Program-made: the position numbers and the translations under genes | The notes under the pieces: generated by a model | Database searches by the model: none | What the model was told of the DNA's origin: nothing | The model's input: only the letters and a program-made list of their open reading frames with translations | Shown: piece after piece, positions 16,350 to 25,025 of the stretch | Layout of the letters: every line of letters starts with the position of its first letter | Numbering within the stretch: the first letter of the stretch is position 1 | Origin: Planctomycetota bacterium | Lineage (GTDB): Bacteria > Planctomycetota > GCA-002687715 > DRQF01 | NCBI GenBank assembly: GCA_011369445.1 | Contig: DRQF01000186.1 | Span: 1-39,408, forward strand | Direction of reading: 5' to 3' | DNA: 39,408 nt

Positions 16350-18278
16350 ATGGGCCACAGGTCTCCTTTCCTTTCGTGTTGTCTGCTCGTCTTCTTGCTC
16401 GTGGCCGCCGTGGGGCTGGGGCAGCAGCCGAACTCCTCCGAGGCGGGGATGACCTTCAATGGCGTCGACAACGGCAGCTACCCCATCTCCGTCAACCTCT
16501 CCGTTCCCACGGTGATCACACTCGACGTGAGCGGAGCTTCCGGCGAGCCATTCCTCATCTACGCCGGGAACCTCGACCTTCCCGGTGAAGACTTCGGACC
16601 GTCGGGCCGTTTCGATCTCCATCAGGGGGCCGATCTGGTGTTGCTCGTGAACGGCATCGCCCCCGTCACGCCCGCCGACATGAACGCAGCCATCCCCGCG
16701 AGCGGCCACTACATCCAGTTTCTTCCACTGAATCTCGAGCCGCTGGATCTGGCCTTGCAGGCGGTGGTGACCGATCCCACGAACCCCTTCGGATTCAAGA
16801 TCTCGGCTGCGACCCGGCTTCGGAGCACTTCGGCCCAGGTCACTCCCGTCAGTTTTTCCACCGATGACGAGAGTCTCTCGATCCCCTTGGTCACCACGTC
16901 GATCACGTTCGCGGGCCAGACCTGGACCCAGGTCGAAGTTTCATCGAATGGCGTCGTGAGTTTCGGGGCGGGGATCTCCGCGCCCCAGGGCACCGCCGCC
17001 ACCTTTGCCCAAGGGGCCCCAAAAGTGGCGCTGGCTTGGCGTGACCTCGACCCGACCGCGGGTGGCGCCGTCACGGTGTTCGAGGACCCGAGCGGGCGCG
17101 TTGTCGTGGACTACTTCAACGTCCCCGTCTTGGACGGGGTTCCGGGAGAGCGATTGACTGGGGTGATCGCCTTCGAGCCGAACGGAGTGGCCTGGGTTCG
17201 GGTCGATGAGGGCCCGGGTGGGGAGCAGGTCACGGGCTTCGCGTCCCAGCCAGGGACGGTCACACCCCCATCGGTCAACCTGAGCACGGATCTGCCCGCG
17301 ACGACCTCGGACCCCGTCTTCGAGTGCTATGGCGCAAGCCATCCCTTTGACCTCGTTGGTGAAACGATCCTGGCGGCGCCGGCTTCGAGTGGGACCTCCA
17401 CGACCGTCGCCGTCTCTGCGGTGCCGTTTCGTATCACGACGATCTTGCCTCCCATGGGACCGACGGTCGGCGTCGCGGGCATGATGATCCGTGGAACGGG
17501 ATTCGACAGCGCGACCCAGGTCTTCGTGGGGGGGGCGCCCGCCGTGACCACGGACCTCATTTCCCCGGACGAGATCGTCATCCGGACGCCCGCCGGCACC
17601 TTGGGGCCGGCGGACGTGCAGGTCGTGAGTGGGCAGGGGGAGACTTATACAGTCCCCGACGCCTATACCTACATCCCCTGGACCACCACGTTCGGCGCGG
17701 GGCCCCTCTCGACGGGCACGGCCACCGTCGTGCCCTTCACGACGGGCTTCATTTTTCCTTTTTTCGGCGAGTGGTACGAGGAACTCTGGGTCAACGCGAA
17801 TGGGACGATCACATTCGGCGGCCCGGAGGCTTCGGGGCCACCGACCGTCGCCGGTTTTGAGAATGGTCCCCCGCGGATCGCCACCTATTGGGCGGACTGG
17901 CAGTGGGGACCCAACAGTCTCGTGGGCGTCTACCTGACGCCGTTTTTCTGCACCGTCGGCTTCGTCGACGTCCTCCCTCCGGGAGGCGGGGCGCCGTTTT
18001 CCTTCCAGGTGGTCCTCTCTCACCACGGAGAAGTCTTCTACGACTTCGCGTTCACCCCGCCTTCGGGAATCGATCTTCTCGTCGGTGTGACCCCGGGAGG
18101 CGGATCGTCCACGACTCCCATGCTCGATCTGTCCCAAGCGACGGGGCCCACGGCCCCGTTCTCGAACGTCTACGAGTTTTTTGGGGCCGCGCAGCCCTTC
18201 GACATGGCGGGGCTGTTCCTGGATGTTCAGCCCTCCCAGGTCGTCGCTCCCTCCTTCTCGCTGACCCTTCACCCCTGA
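16350..18278 (+). CDS. Large secreted protein with TIG/IPT domain and nidogen-like repeats
   Basis: 642 residues. Start ATG 16350 has GGAG upstream (ACGGAGTGAGCTCAC). An N-terminal signal peptide (LSCCLLVFLLVAAVGLGQ) sends it out of the cytoplasm. A TIG/IPT Ig-like domain lies near residues 350-430 (starting FRITTILPPMGPTVG, with GMMIRGTGFDSATQVFVGG). Two copies of a similar beta-rich module, near 170-325 and 440-620, each contain a NG-x-(V/I)-(S/T)-FGG-like strand, an aromatic-rich ALAWRDL or IATYWADW motif and an F-Y-(D)-F stretch, reminiscent of nidogen (NIDO) domains. Function is unknown; surface adhesion or matrix binding is an inference. Confidence 0.72.
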   Translation: MGHRSPFLSCCLLVFLLVAAVGLGQQPNSSEAGMTFNGVDNGSYPISVNLSVPTVITLDVSGASGEPFLIYAGNLDLPGEDFGPSGRFDLHQGADLVLLVNGIAPVTPADMNAAIPASGHYIQFLPLNLEPLDLALQAVVTDPTNPFGFKISAATRLRSTSAQVTPVSFSTDDESLSIPLVTTSITFAGQTWTQVEVSSNGVVSFGAGISAPQGTAATFAQGAPKVALAWRDLDPTAGGAVTVFEDPSGRVVVDYFNVPVLDGVPGERLTGVIAFEPNGVAWVRVDEGPGGEQVTGFASQPGTVTPPSVNLSTDLPATTSDPVFECYGASHPFDLVGETILAAPASSGTSTTVAVSAVPFRITTILPPMGPTVGVAGMMIRGTGFDSATQVFVGGAPAVTTDLISPDEIVIRTPAGTLGPADVQVVSGQGETYTVPDAYTYIPWTTTFGAGPLSTGTATVVPFTTGFIFPFFGEWYEELWVNANGTITFGGPEASGPPTVAGFENGPPRIATYWADWQWGPNSLVGVYLTPFFCTVGFVDVLPPGGGAPFSFQVVLSHHGEVFYDFAFTPPSGIDLLVGVTPGGGSSTTPMLDLSQATGPTAPFSNVYEFFGAAQPFDMAGLFLDVQPSQVVAPSFSLTLHP

Positions 18279-18367
18279 GGGGCCGCGTTGGAACCCGTTG
18301 GAGAAATCCTGGAAAAAAAATGTGGGGATCTGTCAGTTCACCCGTTTCATCCCTGGAGCCACGGTGA

Positions 18368-18373
18368 AAGGAG
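18368..18373 (+). promoter_or_regulatory. Ribosome binding site deciding the sigma factor TTG start
   Basis: AAGGAG at 18368-18373 is 7 bases upstream of TTG 18381. The longer in-frame TTG at 18288 has no such site and would include a nonconserved N-terminus, so 18381 is preferred. Confidence 0.7.
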
Positions 18374-18380
18374 CGGTTGT

Positions 18381-18881
18381 TTGGATCTCCTCCAGGACCC
18401 CTATGTCGCGAAGCGCGAGTTCTTAGCCCGTCTTTTTCGGCGCCTGGGTTGTCCGGAGCCGCAAGGAGACGACCTCGTTCAGGACGTTCTTTTAAAGTTT
18501 CTGGAAAAAGGTTACGCCCGACTGGATCTCACCGAAGGACAGGCCAAGGCCCTGCTGGCAAGGATCGCTTACACGACGTTGATCGACCGCAAACGGCGCA
18601 ATGCTCGTTTCGGTCACAGGTCCCTCGACGGGTTGCCGGAGGCGGAAGCGGCTCCCGAGCGCGAGGTCATCCGTTGGGTTCGCGAACTCCTGCGCAAGGC
18701 CGCCCTCGCTCCCGACGAACTGCGGCTCGTGCGGAGTCGGTTCGTGGAAGGGATGAGTTTGGCTGATTTGGCGGCGGCGGAACACTGCCATGTCAACACC
18801 GTCCGCCGTCGCCTGGGACTCTTGTTGGACCGTCTAAGACGGGAAGCGACCCGTGACCTCACGGATACGGGGAGGAGATGA
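18381..18881 (+). CDS. ECF-type RNA polymerase sigma factor
   Basis: 166 residues from a TTG start with an excellent upstream AAGGAG. Region 2: FLARLFRRLGCPEPQGDDLVQDVLLKFL with the DLVQDVLL motif (typical DxxQE/D helix), then ARIAYTTLIDRKRRNARF. Region 4: ELRLVRSRFVEGMSLADLAAAEHCHVNTVRRRLGLLLDRL, a helix-turn-helix matching ECF proteins. It should direct RNA polymerase to an unknown set of promoters. It overlaps the start of a small membrane protein gene (ATGA), a common sigma/anti-sigma arrangement. It follows the TIG-domain gene by about 100 bases, which may be part of the same response. No self-promoter of GGAAC/GTC type was convincingly found. Confidence 0.88.
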   Translation: MDLLQDPYVAKREFLARLFRRLGCPEPQGDDLVQDVLLKFLEKGYARLDLTEGQAKALLARIAYTTLIDRKRRNARFGHRSLDGLPEAEAAPEREVIRWVRELLRKAALAPDELRLVRSRFVEGMSLADLAAAEHCHVNTVRRRLGLLLDRLRREATRDLTDTGRR

Positions 18882-19255
18882 AGATGAACGAATCCGAGAG
18901 ATTCGAAGGTGGTTACATGGACGATCGCTCGGCCTTGGCTCTGGGTTTGCACATCCTCGAGGAGGAGAGCCTCCTGCGGGCATTCGTCTCTTTTCTCACC
19001 GCGGAGGGGTTCGATGAGGACCTCCAGGCCTTGGCTCTCGGTGAACGAGACGTCGAGGACGTCGCGACCGGCTGGAGGCGGCATTTCGGCTTTGTGCTCT
19101 CCGGATTGGCGGTCGCCAGCTTGCTTTTGTCCATTCACATCATCGGCGGGCGTGGGGCACCGGAGCGACAGTCGTCCGCCCGGGCGACTCCGGCTGCGTT
19201 GATTTCCGTACAACCTCAAGACCAAGGTCCTGGGCTACTTTGGCCGAGCCTGTGA
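18878..19255 (+). CDS. Small membrane protein, possible anti-sigma factor
   Basis: 125 residues; the ATG at 18878 overlaps the sigma factor stop (ATGA). A single hydrophobic segment lies near 70-87 (FGFVLSGLAVASLLLSIHII). The first 60 residues, including LHILEEESLLRAFVSFLTAEGFDED, form an acidic helical cytosolic part that could bind the sigma factor; no zinc-binding HxxxCxxC anti-sigma motif is present. The rest after the membrane segment is short and polar. Role as the cognate anti-sigma factor rests on position and topology only. It ends 22 bases from the convergent metX gene. Confidence 0.6.
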   Translation: MKMNESERFEGGYMDDRSALALGLHILEEESLLRAFVSFLTAEGFDEDLQALALGERDVEDVATGWRRHFGFVLSGLAVASLLLSIHIIGGRGAPERQSSARATPAALISVQPQDQGPGLLWPSL

Positions 19256-19277
19256 TCTCGAGGATGACACGCCAGCG

Positions 19278-20360
19278 CTAGGATTCGAGAAACGCGGCGA
19301 TGAATCGGCCCACCGCATCCACGTCCACCAAGAAGGCGTCATGCCCCACGGCGCTGGAGATCTCGAACCACTCGACGTGAGCGCCCCCTTGCAGCAGTCC
19401 ATCACGGACGGCTTTTTGCTCTTCGATCGTGATGAGGCGGTCCTCGGTGACTCCACCGATGAGGTAGCTGTTGTCAACCTGCGCCGCCAGCTGCGCGAGT
19501 GGCGTCCCTTGTCGCTCAATGTCATGGAGATCCATGGCGAGGGAGAGACGCAGATAGGCGTTCGAGTCGAACGAACGTAGGATCTTTTTTCCCTGGTGAA
19601 GAAGGTAGGACTGGACCTCGAACGTGGGACCATCGAGACTCGGACGGTAAGCCGGTTCCCACGCGAAGCGATGGTTGAACTCCTCCTGAGACCGGTAGAA
19701 CACGGTGCCGATCTCGCGGGCCAACTCGAGCCCGGCAATGGGTGGTTTCTCACCGTACATGCCGTCATTGAATCGTGGATCCAACATGATCGCCCGACGC
19801 CCCAGGTGCCGAATCGCCGCTGTCGCTGGACGCGTTCGGTCGGTCCCGGAGATAGCGATGACGCGACGCAAGCGCTCCGCGTGGTGCAGCCCCATTTCCA
19901 GGGTCTGCATGGCGCCCATGGAACCCCCGCAGGCTGCATAGAGGCATGAGATTCCGAGGTGATCGACCAGAGCCAGGTGGGCTCTCACTTGATCACCGAT
20001 CGTGACGAGGGGGAATCTCCCCTCGTAGGCGGCGCCACCGTCCGGTCCAAGGCTCAGCGGACCCGAAGTGCCGTGGCATCCCCCCAAAAGAGATGCGCAT
20101 AGGACGAAATACCGGTCGGTGTCCAGGGGAGCCCCCGGCCCGATCATGCGCTCCCACCAACCCGCGGAGGGGTCCTCCGTCGAGGATTTCGCGTGGCAGT
20201 GGGCGGAGAAGGCCGGGCAGACCAGAATGGCGTTGTCCCGCGCGCTGTTGAGGGTCCCCCAGGATTCCCAGGCGACCTCCAGACGCGGAAGGACTCCGCC
20301 CAGTTCCAAAGAGAACGGTTTGTCGATCTCGATGTGTCGTGCTCCGGGCGGCTTGGCCAT
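19278..20360 (-). CDS. metX: Homoserine O-acetyltransferase family protein
   Basis: 360 residues, alpha/beta-hydrolase fold. The start ATG 20360 has AGGAGG just upstream. LLGGCHGTSGP (91-101) and the nucleophile elbow GGSMGAMQ (Ser147) are the MetX signatures; AFLVDVDAVGRFIAAFLES with His340 preceding it (GHDAFL) completes the triad with an Asp upstream. The enzyme transfers an acetyl group from acetyl-CoA to homoserine, the first committed step of methionine synthesis via sulfhydrylation. Some members use succinyl-CoA or serine, so acyl preference is not certain from sequence alone. No SAM riboswitch was found upstream. A divergent promoter region is shared with the gamma-glutamyltransferase gene. 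Confidence 0.9.
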   Translation of the reverse strand: MAKPPGARHIEIDKPFSLELGGVLPRLEVAWESWGTLNSARDNAILVCPAFSAHCHAKSSTEDPSAGWWERMIGPGAPLDTDRYFVLCASLLGGCHGTSGPLSLGPDGGAAYEGRFPLVTIGDQVRAHLALVDHLGISCLYAACGGSMGAMQTLEMGLHHAERLRRVIAISGTDRTRPATAAIRHLGRRAIMLDPRFNDGMYGEKPPIAGLELAREIGTVFYRSQEEFNHRFAWEPAYRPSLDGPTFEVQSYLLHQGKKILRSFDSNAYLRLSLAMDLHDIERQGTPLAQLAAQVDNSYLIGGVTEDRLITIEEQKAVRDGLLQGGAHVEWFEISSAVGHDAFLVDVDAVGRFIAAFLES

Positions 20361-20407
20361 GGTCCTCCTGTCGTAGTGTGCAGCAGGCTATGATGCCCTA
20401 TATTCCT

Positions 20408-20425
20408 CGACAAGTCAGTTTGTCG
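20408..20425. promoter_or_regulatory. Inverted repeat between metX and ggt, possible operator
   Basis: CGACAA (20408-20413) and TTGTCG (20420-20425) are a perfect 6-bp inverted repeat with a 6-base spacer in the 94-base divergent intergenic region. Placement near both starts fits a repressor site; TATATT at 20399-20404 may be a -10 box for ggt. No regulator gene can be named. Confidence 0.35.
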
Positions 20426-20454
20426 CAGCCACTCCTTTCCGGAAGGTGACACGG

Positions 20455-22140
20455 ATGCTCCGAAGGATTCCAATGATTCTTCTCCCTCTCGTCTTCGTTC
20501 TCGGTGCGGTGAGTCCCGCGCAGACATCGAAGGGGATGGTCGTCGCGCAGAACGTCGTTGCGTCGCAGGTCGGGGCCGATGTCCTCTCACGCGGTGGGAA
20601 TGCGGTCGACGCCGCCGTGGCCACCGCATTCGCTCTCGCAGTGGTTCATCCCTCCGCGGGAAACTTGGGCGGGGGCGGTTTCATGATCGTGCGGAGGCCC
20701 GATGGCAGCGTCACGAGTTTCGATTTCCGAGAGGTGGCGCCTGCCGCGGCGACTCCCGACATGTTCCTGGATGCGTCGGGAAACTACGACCCTGCCCTGC
20801 ATCACGGGTCCTATACGGCCGTGGGGGTTCCGGGGTCCGTCGCCGGGCTTTGGTTGGCTCATCGTCGGTGCGGGAAACGACCATGGCGGGAACTGGTCGC
20901 TCCCGCCATTGCGCTCGCGCGCGACGGCTTCCCCTTGACGAAGGAACTCGCCCGGCAGTTCCAGGTGCTAAGAGGGGCCTTCTCGCGTCATCCTTCCAGC
21001 GTGAAGGTCTTCTATCGGCCCGACGGTTCCCTCTACTCCGCGGGCGACATGTTCCGGCAACCGGATCTGGCTCGCACCCTTGAACGAATTCAAAGCGACG
21101 GTGCCGCCGGGTTCTATCGAGGGCGCACCGCGGATTTGATCGTGGCTCAGATGCAGCGAGGTGGCGGCCTGATCACTCACGAGGATCTCGCCGCGTACCG
21201 GGCCGTGGAGCGAAAACCTCTGGAGGGCGTCTACCGGGGAAGGACGATCGTCTCGATGGCTCCACCCTCATCGGGCGGAGCCACCCTGATCGCCATGCTC
21301 AACATGCTGGAATGTTTCCCCGTCGAGAAGGACCCGCTTCGGCGCATCCATCTGATGACGGAGGTGATGCGTCGCGGCTACGCGGAACGCGCGCGAAGGC
21401 TGGGCGATCCCGACTTCAACGATCCGGATATGACCGCGCCCTTCCTCGACAAGGAGTTCGCGCGCGGCCTCGTCAGGGACCTGAGCATGTCGAAGGCCTC
21501 GGTGAGTCGCCTGGACGGCCTTGGGTGGGCGGCCCCAGAGGGAGAGAATACGACCCATTTCTCCGTCATCGACGGGGAACTCGGCGCGGTTTCCATGACC
21601 TACACGTTGGAGAATTCCTACGGTTCGCGGATCGTCGTCGACGGCGCTGGATTCCTCCTGAACGATGAGATGGGGGATTTCAATCCGGCCCTGGGTCTCA
21701 CGACCGAAAGAGGGCTCATCGGAACGCGGCCCAATCTCGTCGCTCCGGGTAAACGCATGCTCTCCAGTATGACGCCCACGATCGTCCTCGATTCCGAGCG
21801 CCGTCCCGTCTTGCTCGTGGGTTCACCGGGCGGCCGGACCATCATCAATACCGTCTTCGAAATCGTCACCAACGTGATCGATCTGCGACTGGATATTGGT
21901 CGGGCTGTCGCCCTGGGGCGTTTTCATCACCAGTGGTTTCCCGACCGGATCCGGATGGAGGAGAGACTCGCACGACCGGAAATCGTTCGTGGTCTCGAAG
22001 AGCTTGGCCACCGCGTCGATGTCGTCAAGAGCCAAGGGATCGCCGCATGCATTCAGGTGAGCTACCGTCGAGGTCGCACTGTTTTCCAAGCCGGAGTGGA
22101 TCCACGCTATCCCGATGCCGGCGCGGCGAAAGCGCAATGA
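20455..22140 (+). CDS. ggt: Gamma-glutamyltransferase (secreted)
   Basis: 561 residues from ATG 20455 (GGAAGG 8 bases upstream; an alternative GTG at 20446). A signal peptide (LPLVFVLGAVSPA) directs it to the periplasm. The precursor is cut before Thr366 in TTHFSVIDGELGAVSMTYT; this Thr becomes the nucleophile of the small subunit, as in E. coli GGT. Other hallmarks are GGNAVDAAVATAFALAVVHP early, NLGGGGFMI, and SYGSRIVVDGAGFLLNDEMGDF. It cleaves the gamma-glutamyl bond of glutathione and transfers the group to water or amino acids, feeding amino acid recovery. It overlaps a glycosyltransferase gene (ATGA), so the two are coupled though not obviously related in function. Confidence 0.95.
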   Translation: MLRRIPMILLPLVFVLGAVSPAQTSKGMVVAQNVVASQVGADVLSRGGNAVDAAVATAFALAVVHPSAGNLGGGGFMIVRRPDGSVTSFDFREVAPAAATPDMFLDASGNYDPALHHGSYTAVGVPGSVAGLWLAHRRCGKRPWRELVAPAIALARDGFPLTKELARQFQVLRGAFSRHPSSVKVFYRPDGSLYSAGDMFRQPDLARTLERIQSDGAAGFYRGRTADLIVAQMQRGGGLITHEDLAAYRAVERKPLEGVYRGRTIVSMAPPSSGGATLIAMLNMLECFPVEKDPLRRIHLMTEVMRRGYAERARRLGDPDFNDPDMTAPFLDKEFARGLVRDLSMSKASVSRLDGLGWAAPEGENTTHFSVIDGELGAVSMTYTLENSYGSRIVVDGAGFLLNDEMGDFNPALGLTTERGLIGTRPNLVAPGKRMLSSMTPTIVLDSERRPVLLVGSPGGRTIINTVFEIVTNVIDLRLDIGRAVALGRFHHQWFPDRIRMEERLARPEIVRGLEELGHRVDVVKSQGIAACIQVSYRRGRTVFQAGVDPRYPDAGAAKAQ

Positions 22141-22877
22141 GCGAGGACTCGGTGCCTCCGCACCTCACCGTCGTGATTCCTTGCTTCAACGAGGAGGCCA
22201 GGCTGGGAGCGAGCCTGGATGCCCTGTTGGCGTTTCTGTCGGAGCGCGGTGACCCCTTCGAGATCGTCATCGTCGATGACGGCAGTACGGATCGCACCGC
22301 CGACTGCGCGAGAACGAGATCGGACCCGCGACTGCGGATCATCGTGCTCCCGCGGAATCGAGGGAAAGGCGCTGCCGTCAAAGCTGGTGTGATGGCGGCC
22401 CAAGGAGATCGCATCCTGATGATGGATGCGGATCTCTCGACTCCTCTGGAGGAGTTGGAGAAGCTGTCGCGCGCTCTGGACGCCGGGGCCGACGTCGCCA
22501 TCGGGTCACGGGCGCTCGAGCGGTCCCTGGTGACCCGACCTCAGGGTCTGTTTCGTGACCGGATCGGAAGAGCGTTCAACGGTGTCGTCCGGACTCTCTT
22601 GGTGCCCGGGATTCGTGACTCCCAGTGCGGATTCAAACTGTTCCTCGCGCCCGTTGCGAAGTCGATCTTTCGCAACGTCCGATGCCGGGGTTGGGCCTTC
22701 GACGTGGAGGTCCTCCTCGTCGCCAAGCGGATGGGTTTCGTCGTTCGGGAGATCCCAGTTCATTGGGAAAATGACACAGCCTCCCACGTAAGGGTCGTCC
22801 GCGACGCCCCTGCCACACTGGCGAGCCTCTTGGCCATGCGTCTTCGGTGGTGGGCCCGCCGCCCGAAGGACCGTTGA
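22137..22877 (+). CDS. Family 2 glycosyltransferase, polyprenyl-phosphate type
   Basis: 246 residues; ATG 22137 overlaps the ggt stop (ATGA). The GT-A fold has LTVVIPCFNEEARL, IVIVDDGSTDRTAD, RGKGAAVKAGVMAAQG, then MMDADLSTPLEEL (DxD motif). The C-terminal part has IRDSQCGFKLF and RGWAFDVEVLLVAKRMGF, characteristic of eukaryotic ALG5-like (dolichyl-phosphate beta-glucosyltransferase) and DPM1-type enzymes. It lacks transmembrane segments, so it probably makes a polyprenyl-phosphate sugar at the inner face of the membrane, used for envelope glycan or protein glycosylation. It converges on the sulfatase-like gene, 12 bases apart. Confidence 0.9.
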   Translation: MSEDSVPPHLTVVIPCFNEEARLGASLDALLAFLSERGDPFEIVIVDDGSTDRTADCARTRSDPRLRIIVLPRNRGKGAAVKAGVMAAQGDRILMMDADLSTPLEELEKLSRALDAGADVAIGSRALERSLVTRPQGLFRDRIGRAFNGVVRTLLVPGIRDSQCGFKLFLAPVAKSIFRNVRCRGWAFDVEVLLVAKRMGFVVREIPVHWENDTASHVRVVRDAPATLASLLAMRLRWWARRPKDR

Positions 22878-22889
22878 AGGCCCGAGTCG

Positions 22890-25025
22890 TCAGCGTCGCC
22901 TCCGCCGAACCTCTCGAAGAAAGGCCTCGACGCCGGCTTCCCGTCGCTCCAAGAGCCTCCGCATCGTCCGAAGCCTCTTGGAGGACGGATGGGCGAGATT
23001 GCGAATCTCTCGGGGGTCCGACTCCAGATCGTAGAGCTCCCAAGTCGACAGGGCGCGGTGGGTGATGATTTTCCACCGCCCTTCGGGCTCGATGAAGGAG
23101 AGCAGGCCGGTTTCGGTCATCGCCATGACACCGTGGTCGAAGTCCGGATCCTCGTTGCCCAAGGCCAGAGTGAGGAGACTCCGTCCCATCCAGTCCGGCG
23201 AGGGAGAAAGCCCCAGCAGATCCGTGATCGTGGGGGCGAGGTCGATGTGCCTGACGACCCGACCTTCGACGCGTCGCTGCAGTTGCGGCGCCGCGATGAT
23301 GAGGGGAACGTGAGTGACTTCCTCGTAGAGGGTTGACCCATGATAGGCCGCGTCGTGTTCACCGAATTCCTCGCCGTGGTCCGCCGTGAGGACGATGGCC
23401 GTGGAGGGCGCGCCGGGTGCATTGATGGCCTGGAGGAGTCGGCCGATGGCCGCGTCGGTCGCTCGGATCTCGGCCTCGTAGAGGTCCTTCGGTCCCGCGC
23501 CCGCGGCGGGGTTCACAGGCGCGTAGGGGCCGTGAACGTCGAAGAAGTGCACCCAGAGAAAGCGCTTGCCTCGGGGCGTCTCCAGCTCACGGAGCGCTTC
23601 GGTGAGCGTCATGGCTGCCGTTCTCGGATTGCGGGAGTCGTCGATGTCGGTGAGAAGTCGTCGGAACCCCGCTCGCTCGAAACCCACCCGTCCGAAAAAG
23701 GATGTCGCGATGCCCGCCGTATCGATGCCCGCTTCGTTCAGATACCGGGGTAACCAGGTGGGTTCGGGCTTCCCGTCCGACAAGGCGTAGGGAAGCCACG
23801 ACGACCAGATCGAGCCGAAGCAGAAGACCGTGTAGGAAGCGTGACTGAAGGCTCTGGTGAATCTCACACCCCTTGCGGCCAGTTGGCTGATGTTGGGAGT
23901 GAGGGGAGCCCCTTCGGCGTCCATTTTTCCCACGCGATCGGCGCGCAGGGCGTCGATCGTCACGAGGATCACCCGGTCGACGGGAGCGAACGATTTCGGA
24001 CGGGGAAGCGGCTGTGGTGGGACGGGGACCTGATCCGCGGGGAGATCCCCCTCGAAGCCATTCTCATCGTACCCGTTGCCCGCCACCTCGAACCGACCGG
24101 GGCGGCAGAGAGGATCGCGGTCGTCGGCGTCATCTCCGCCCAGCACCGCCGGGGCGCCGTCGCCGTCCCGATCGGTCAGGCGGCGTAGGACGAAGAGGGT
24201 TTCTCGAGTCAAATTGGATTGCTGATAGATGAGGGCTTCGACCGGCCAATACCGCTCGAGAATGACATGGAGACCTCCCCCGGCCAAAGCCGTCACCCCG
24301 ACGAACACGAGACCCACCCCAGAGAACAAGCGCCTTGCCAGGCCGTCGATCCAGGCCGAGGGGCAAAGGCCCCACGCGAGGGCGCCGAGAAAGACGGCCA
24401 CGACGGAAAGAGCCCCGTGGATCAGGCGATACAGATTGACGTACCGACTCTCGTCGACCCAGAGAACGGCCCCCATGAGGAGTCCGACGCCCGCGGCCAG
24501 CAGAATCCGTGTGGTCCATCTCGCGGCTTCGAGTCGCGCCCTGAGCGCCATGAGTCGAGCGAGCACCCAGGCCAGGATGAGCGTCGGAACGACGAGCCAA
24601 GCCGCAACGTGGGTGAGGGGGCGGGCCGCGGGGGCAAGCTCATAGGGAACGTCGGGATCGATTCTTCGGCGAAGGAAGAGGAGACCGCGCTCGATCTCCT
24701 GGTGGCCCACCCTGTAAGCCAAAAGAGCAGCACCGAGGGCCATGAGGGCGAGAAGAAACGCCTTGCCTCGGCGACTGCCCGTGGACTTGCCGGGAAGCAC
24801 CCCCCAGAGGAATCCCAGCAAAGCCGGGACGAGCGCCGTCAACACGCCGGCGAACGTGGTCGCTCCGACGAAAAGGACGGGGGCTACGAGTCCGTCCAGG
24901 CGCGGTCCCAATCGCCACGTCTGCATCAACCCCTCGAGGAGATACGCGGTGACGACTCCGGTCCACAGGACAGTCGCCGCACGCAGGCCGGGCGAAGTGC
25001 AGGAACGGCCATCGGAGAGGTTCAT
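22890..25025 (-). CDS. Membrane protein with alkaline-phosphatase-superfamily (sulfatase-like) domain
   Basis: 711 residues from ATG 25025, which overlaps the RlmN-like stop (ATGA). The N-terminal ~300 residues contain several hydrophobic segments (for example TVLWTGVVTAYLLEGL, LALMALGAALLAYRV, VVPTLILAWVLARLMAL). A periplasmic catalytic domain follows: VILVTIDALRADRVG, then PNISQLAARGVRF, and IVLTADHGEEFGEHDAAYHG, metal-binding motifs of the sulfatase superfamily. The usual CxPSR formylglycine site is absent: the matching segment is SYTVFCFGS with Thr at the nucleophile position, favouring a phospho- or glycerophosphotransferase-like or other hydrolase role. Similar membrane-fused forms act on envelope lipids or glycans; the substrate here is unknown. 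Confidence 0.82.
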   Translation of the reverse strand: MNLSDGRSCTSPGLRAATVLWTGVVTAYLLEGLMQTWRLGPRLDGLVAPVLFVGATTFAGVLTALVPALLGFLWGVLPGKSTGSRRGKAFLLALMALGAALLAYRVGHQEIERGLLFLRRRIDPDVPYELAPAARPLTHVAAWLVVPTLILAWVLARLMALRARLEAARWTTRILLAAGVGLLMGAVLWVDESRYVNLYRLIHGALSVVAVFLGALAWGLCPSAWIDGLARRLFSGVGLVFVGVTALAGGGLHVILERYWPVEALIYQQSNLTRETLFVLRRLTDRDGDGAPAVLGGDDADDRDPLCRPGRFEVAGNGYDENGFEGDLPADQVPVPPQPLPRPKSFAPVDRVILVTIDALRADRVGKMDAEGAPLTPNISQLAARGVRFTRAFSHASYTVFCFGSIWSSWLPYALSDGKPEPTWLPRYLNEAGIDTAGIATSFFGRVGFERAGFRRLLTDIDDSRNPRTAAMTLTEALRELETPRGKRFLWVHFFDVHGPYAPVNPAAGAGPKDLYEAEIRATDAAIGRLLQAINAPGAPSTAIVLTADHGEEFGEHDAAYHGSTLYEEVTHVPLIIAAPQLQRRVEGRVVRHIDLAPTITDLLGLSPSPDWMGRSLLTLALGNEDPDFDHGVMAMTETGLLSFIEPEGRWKIITHRALSTWELYDLESDPREIRNLAHPSSKRLRTMRRLLERREAGVEAFLREVRRRRR

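Noticed and set aside
16034-16588. Plus-strand open frame starting in the candidate RNA region and overlapping the TIG-protein gene
   Set aside because: It is out of frame with the signal-peptide protein from 16350, lacks a ribosome site and looks like low-complexity shadow sequence.
18288-18380. Longer start for the sigma factor at TTG 18288
   Set aside because: AAGGAG precedes TTG 18381 and the added residues match nothing in region 1/2 of ECF proteins.
20361-20454. SAM riboswitch upstream of metX
   Set aside because: The region is only 94 bases and lacks the SAM-I core GGCAACC and related stems.
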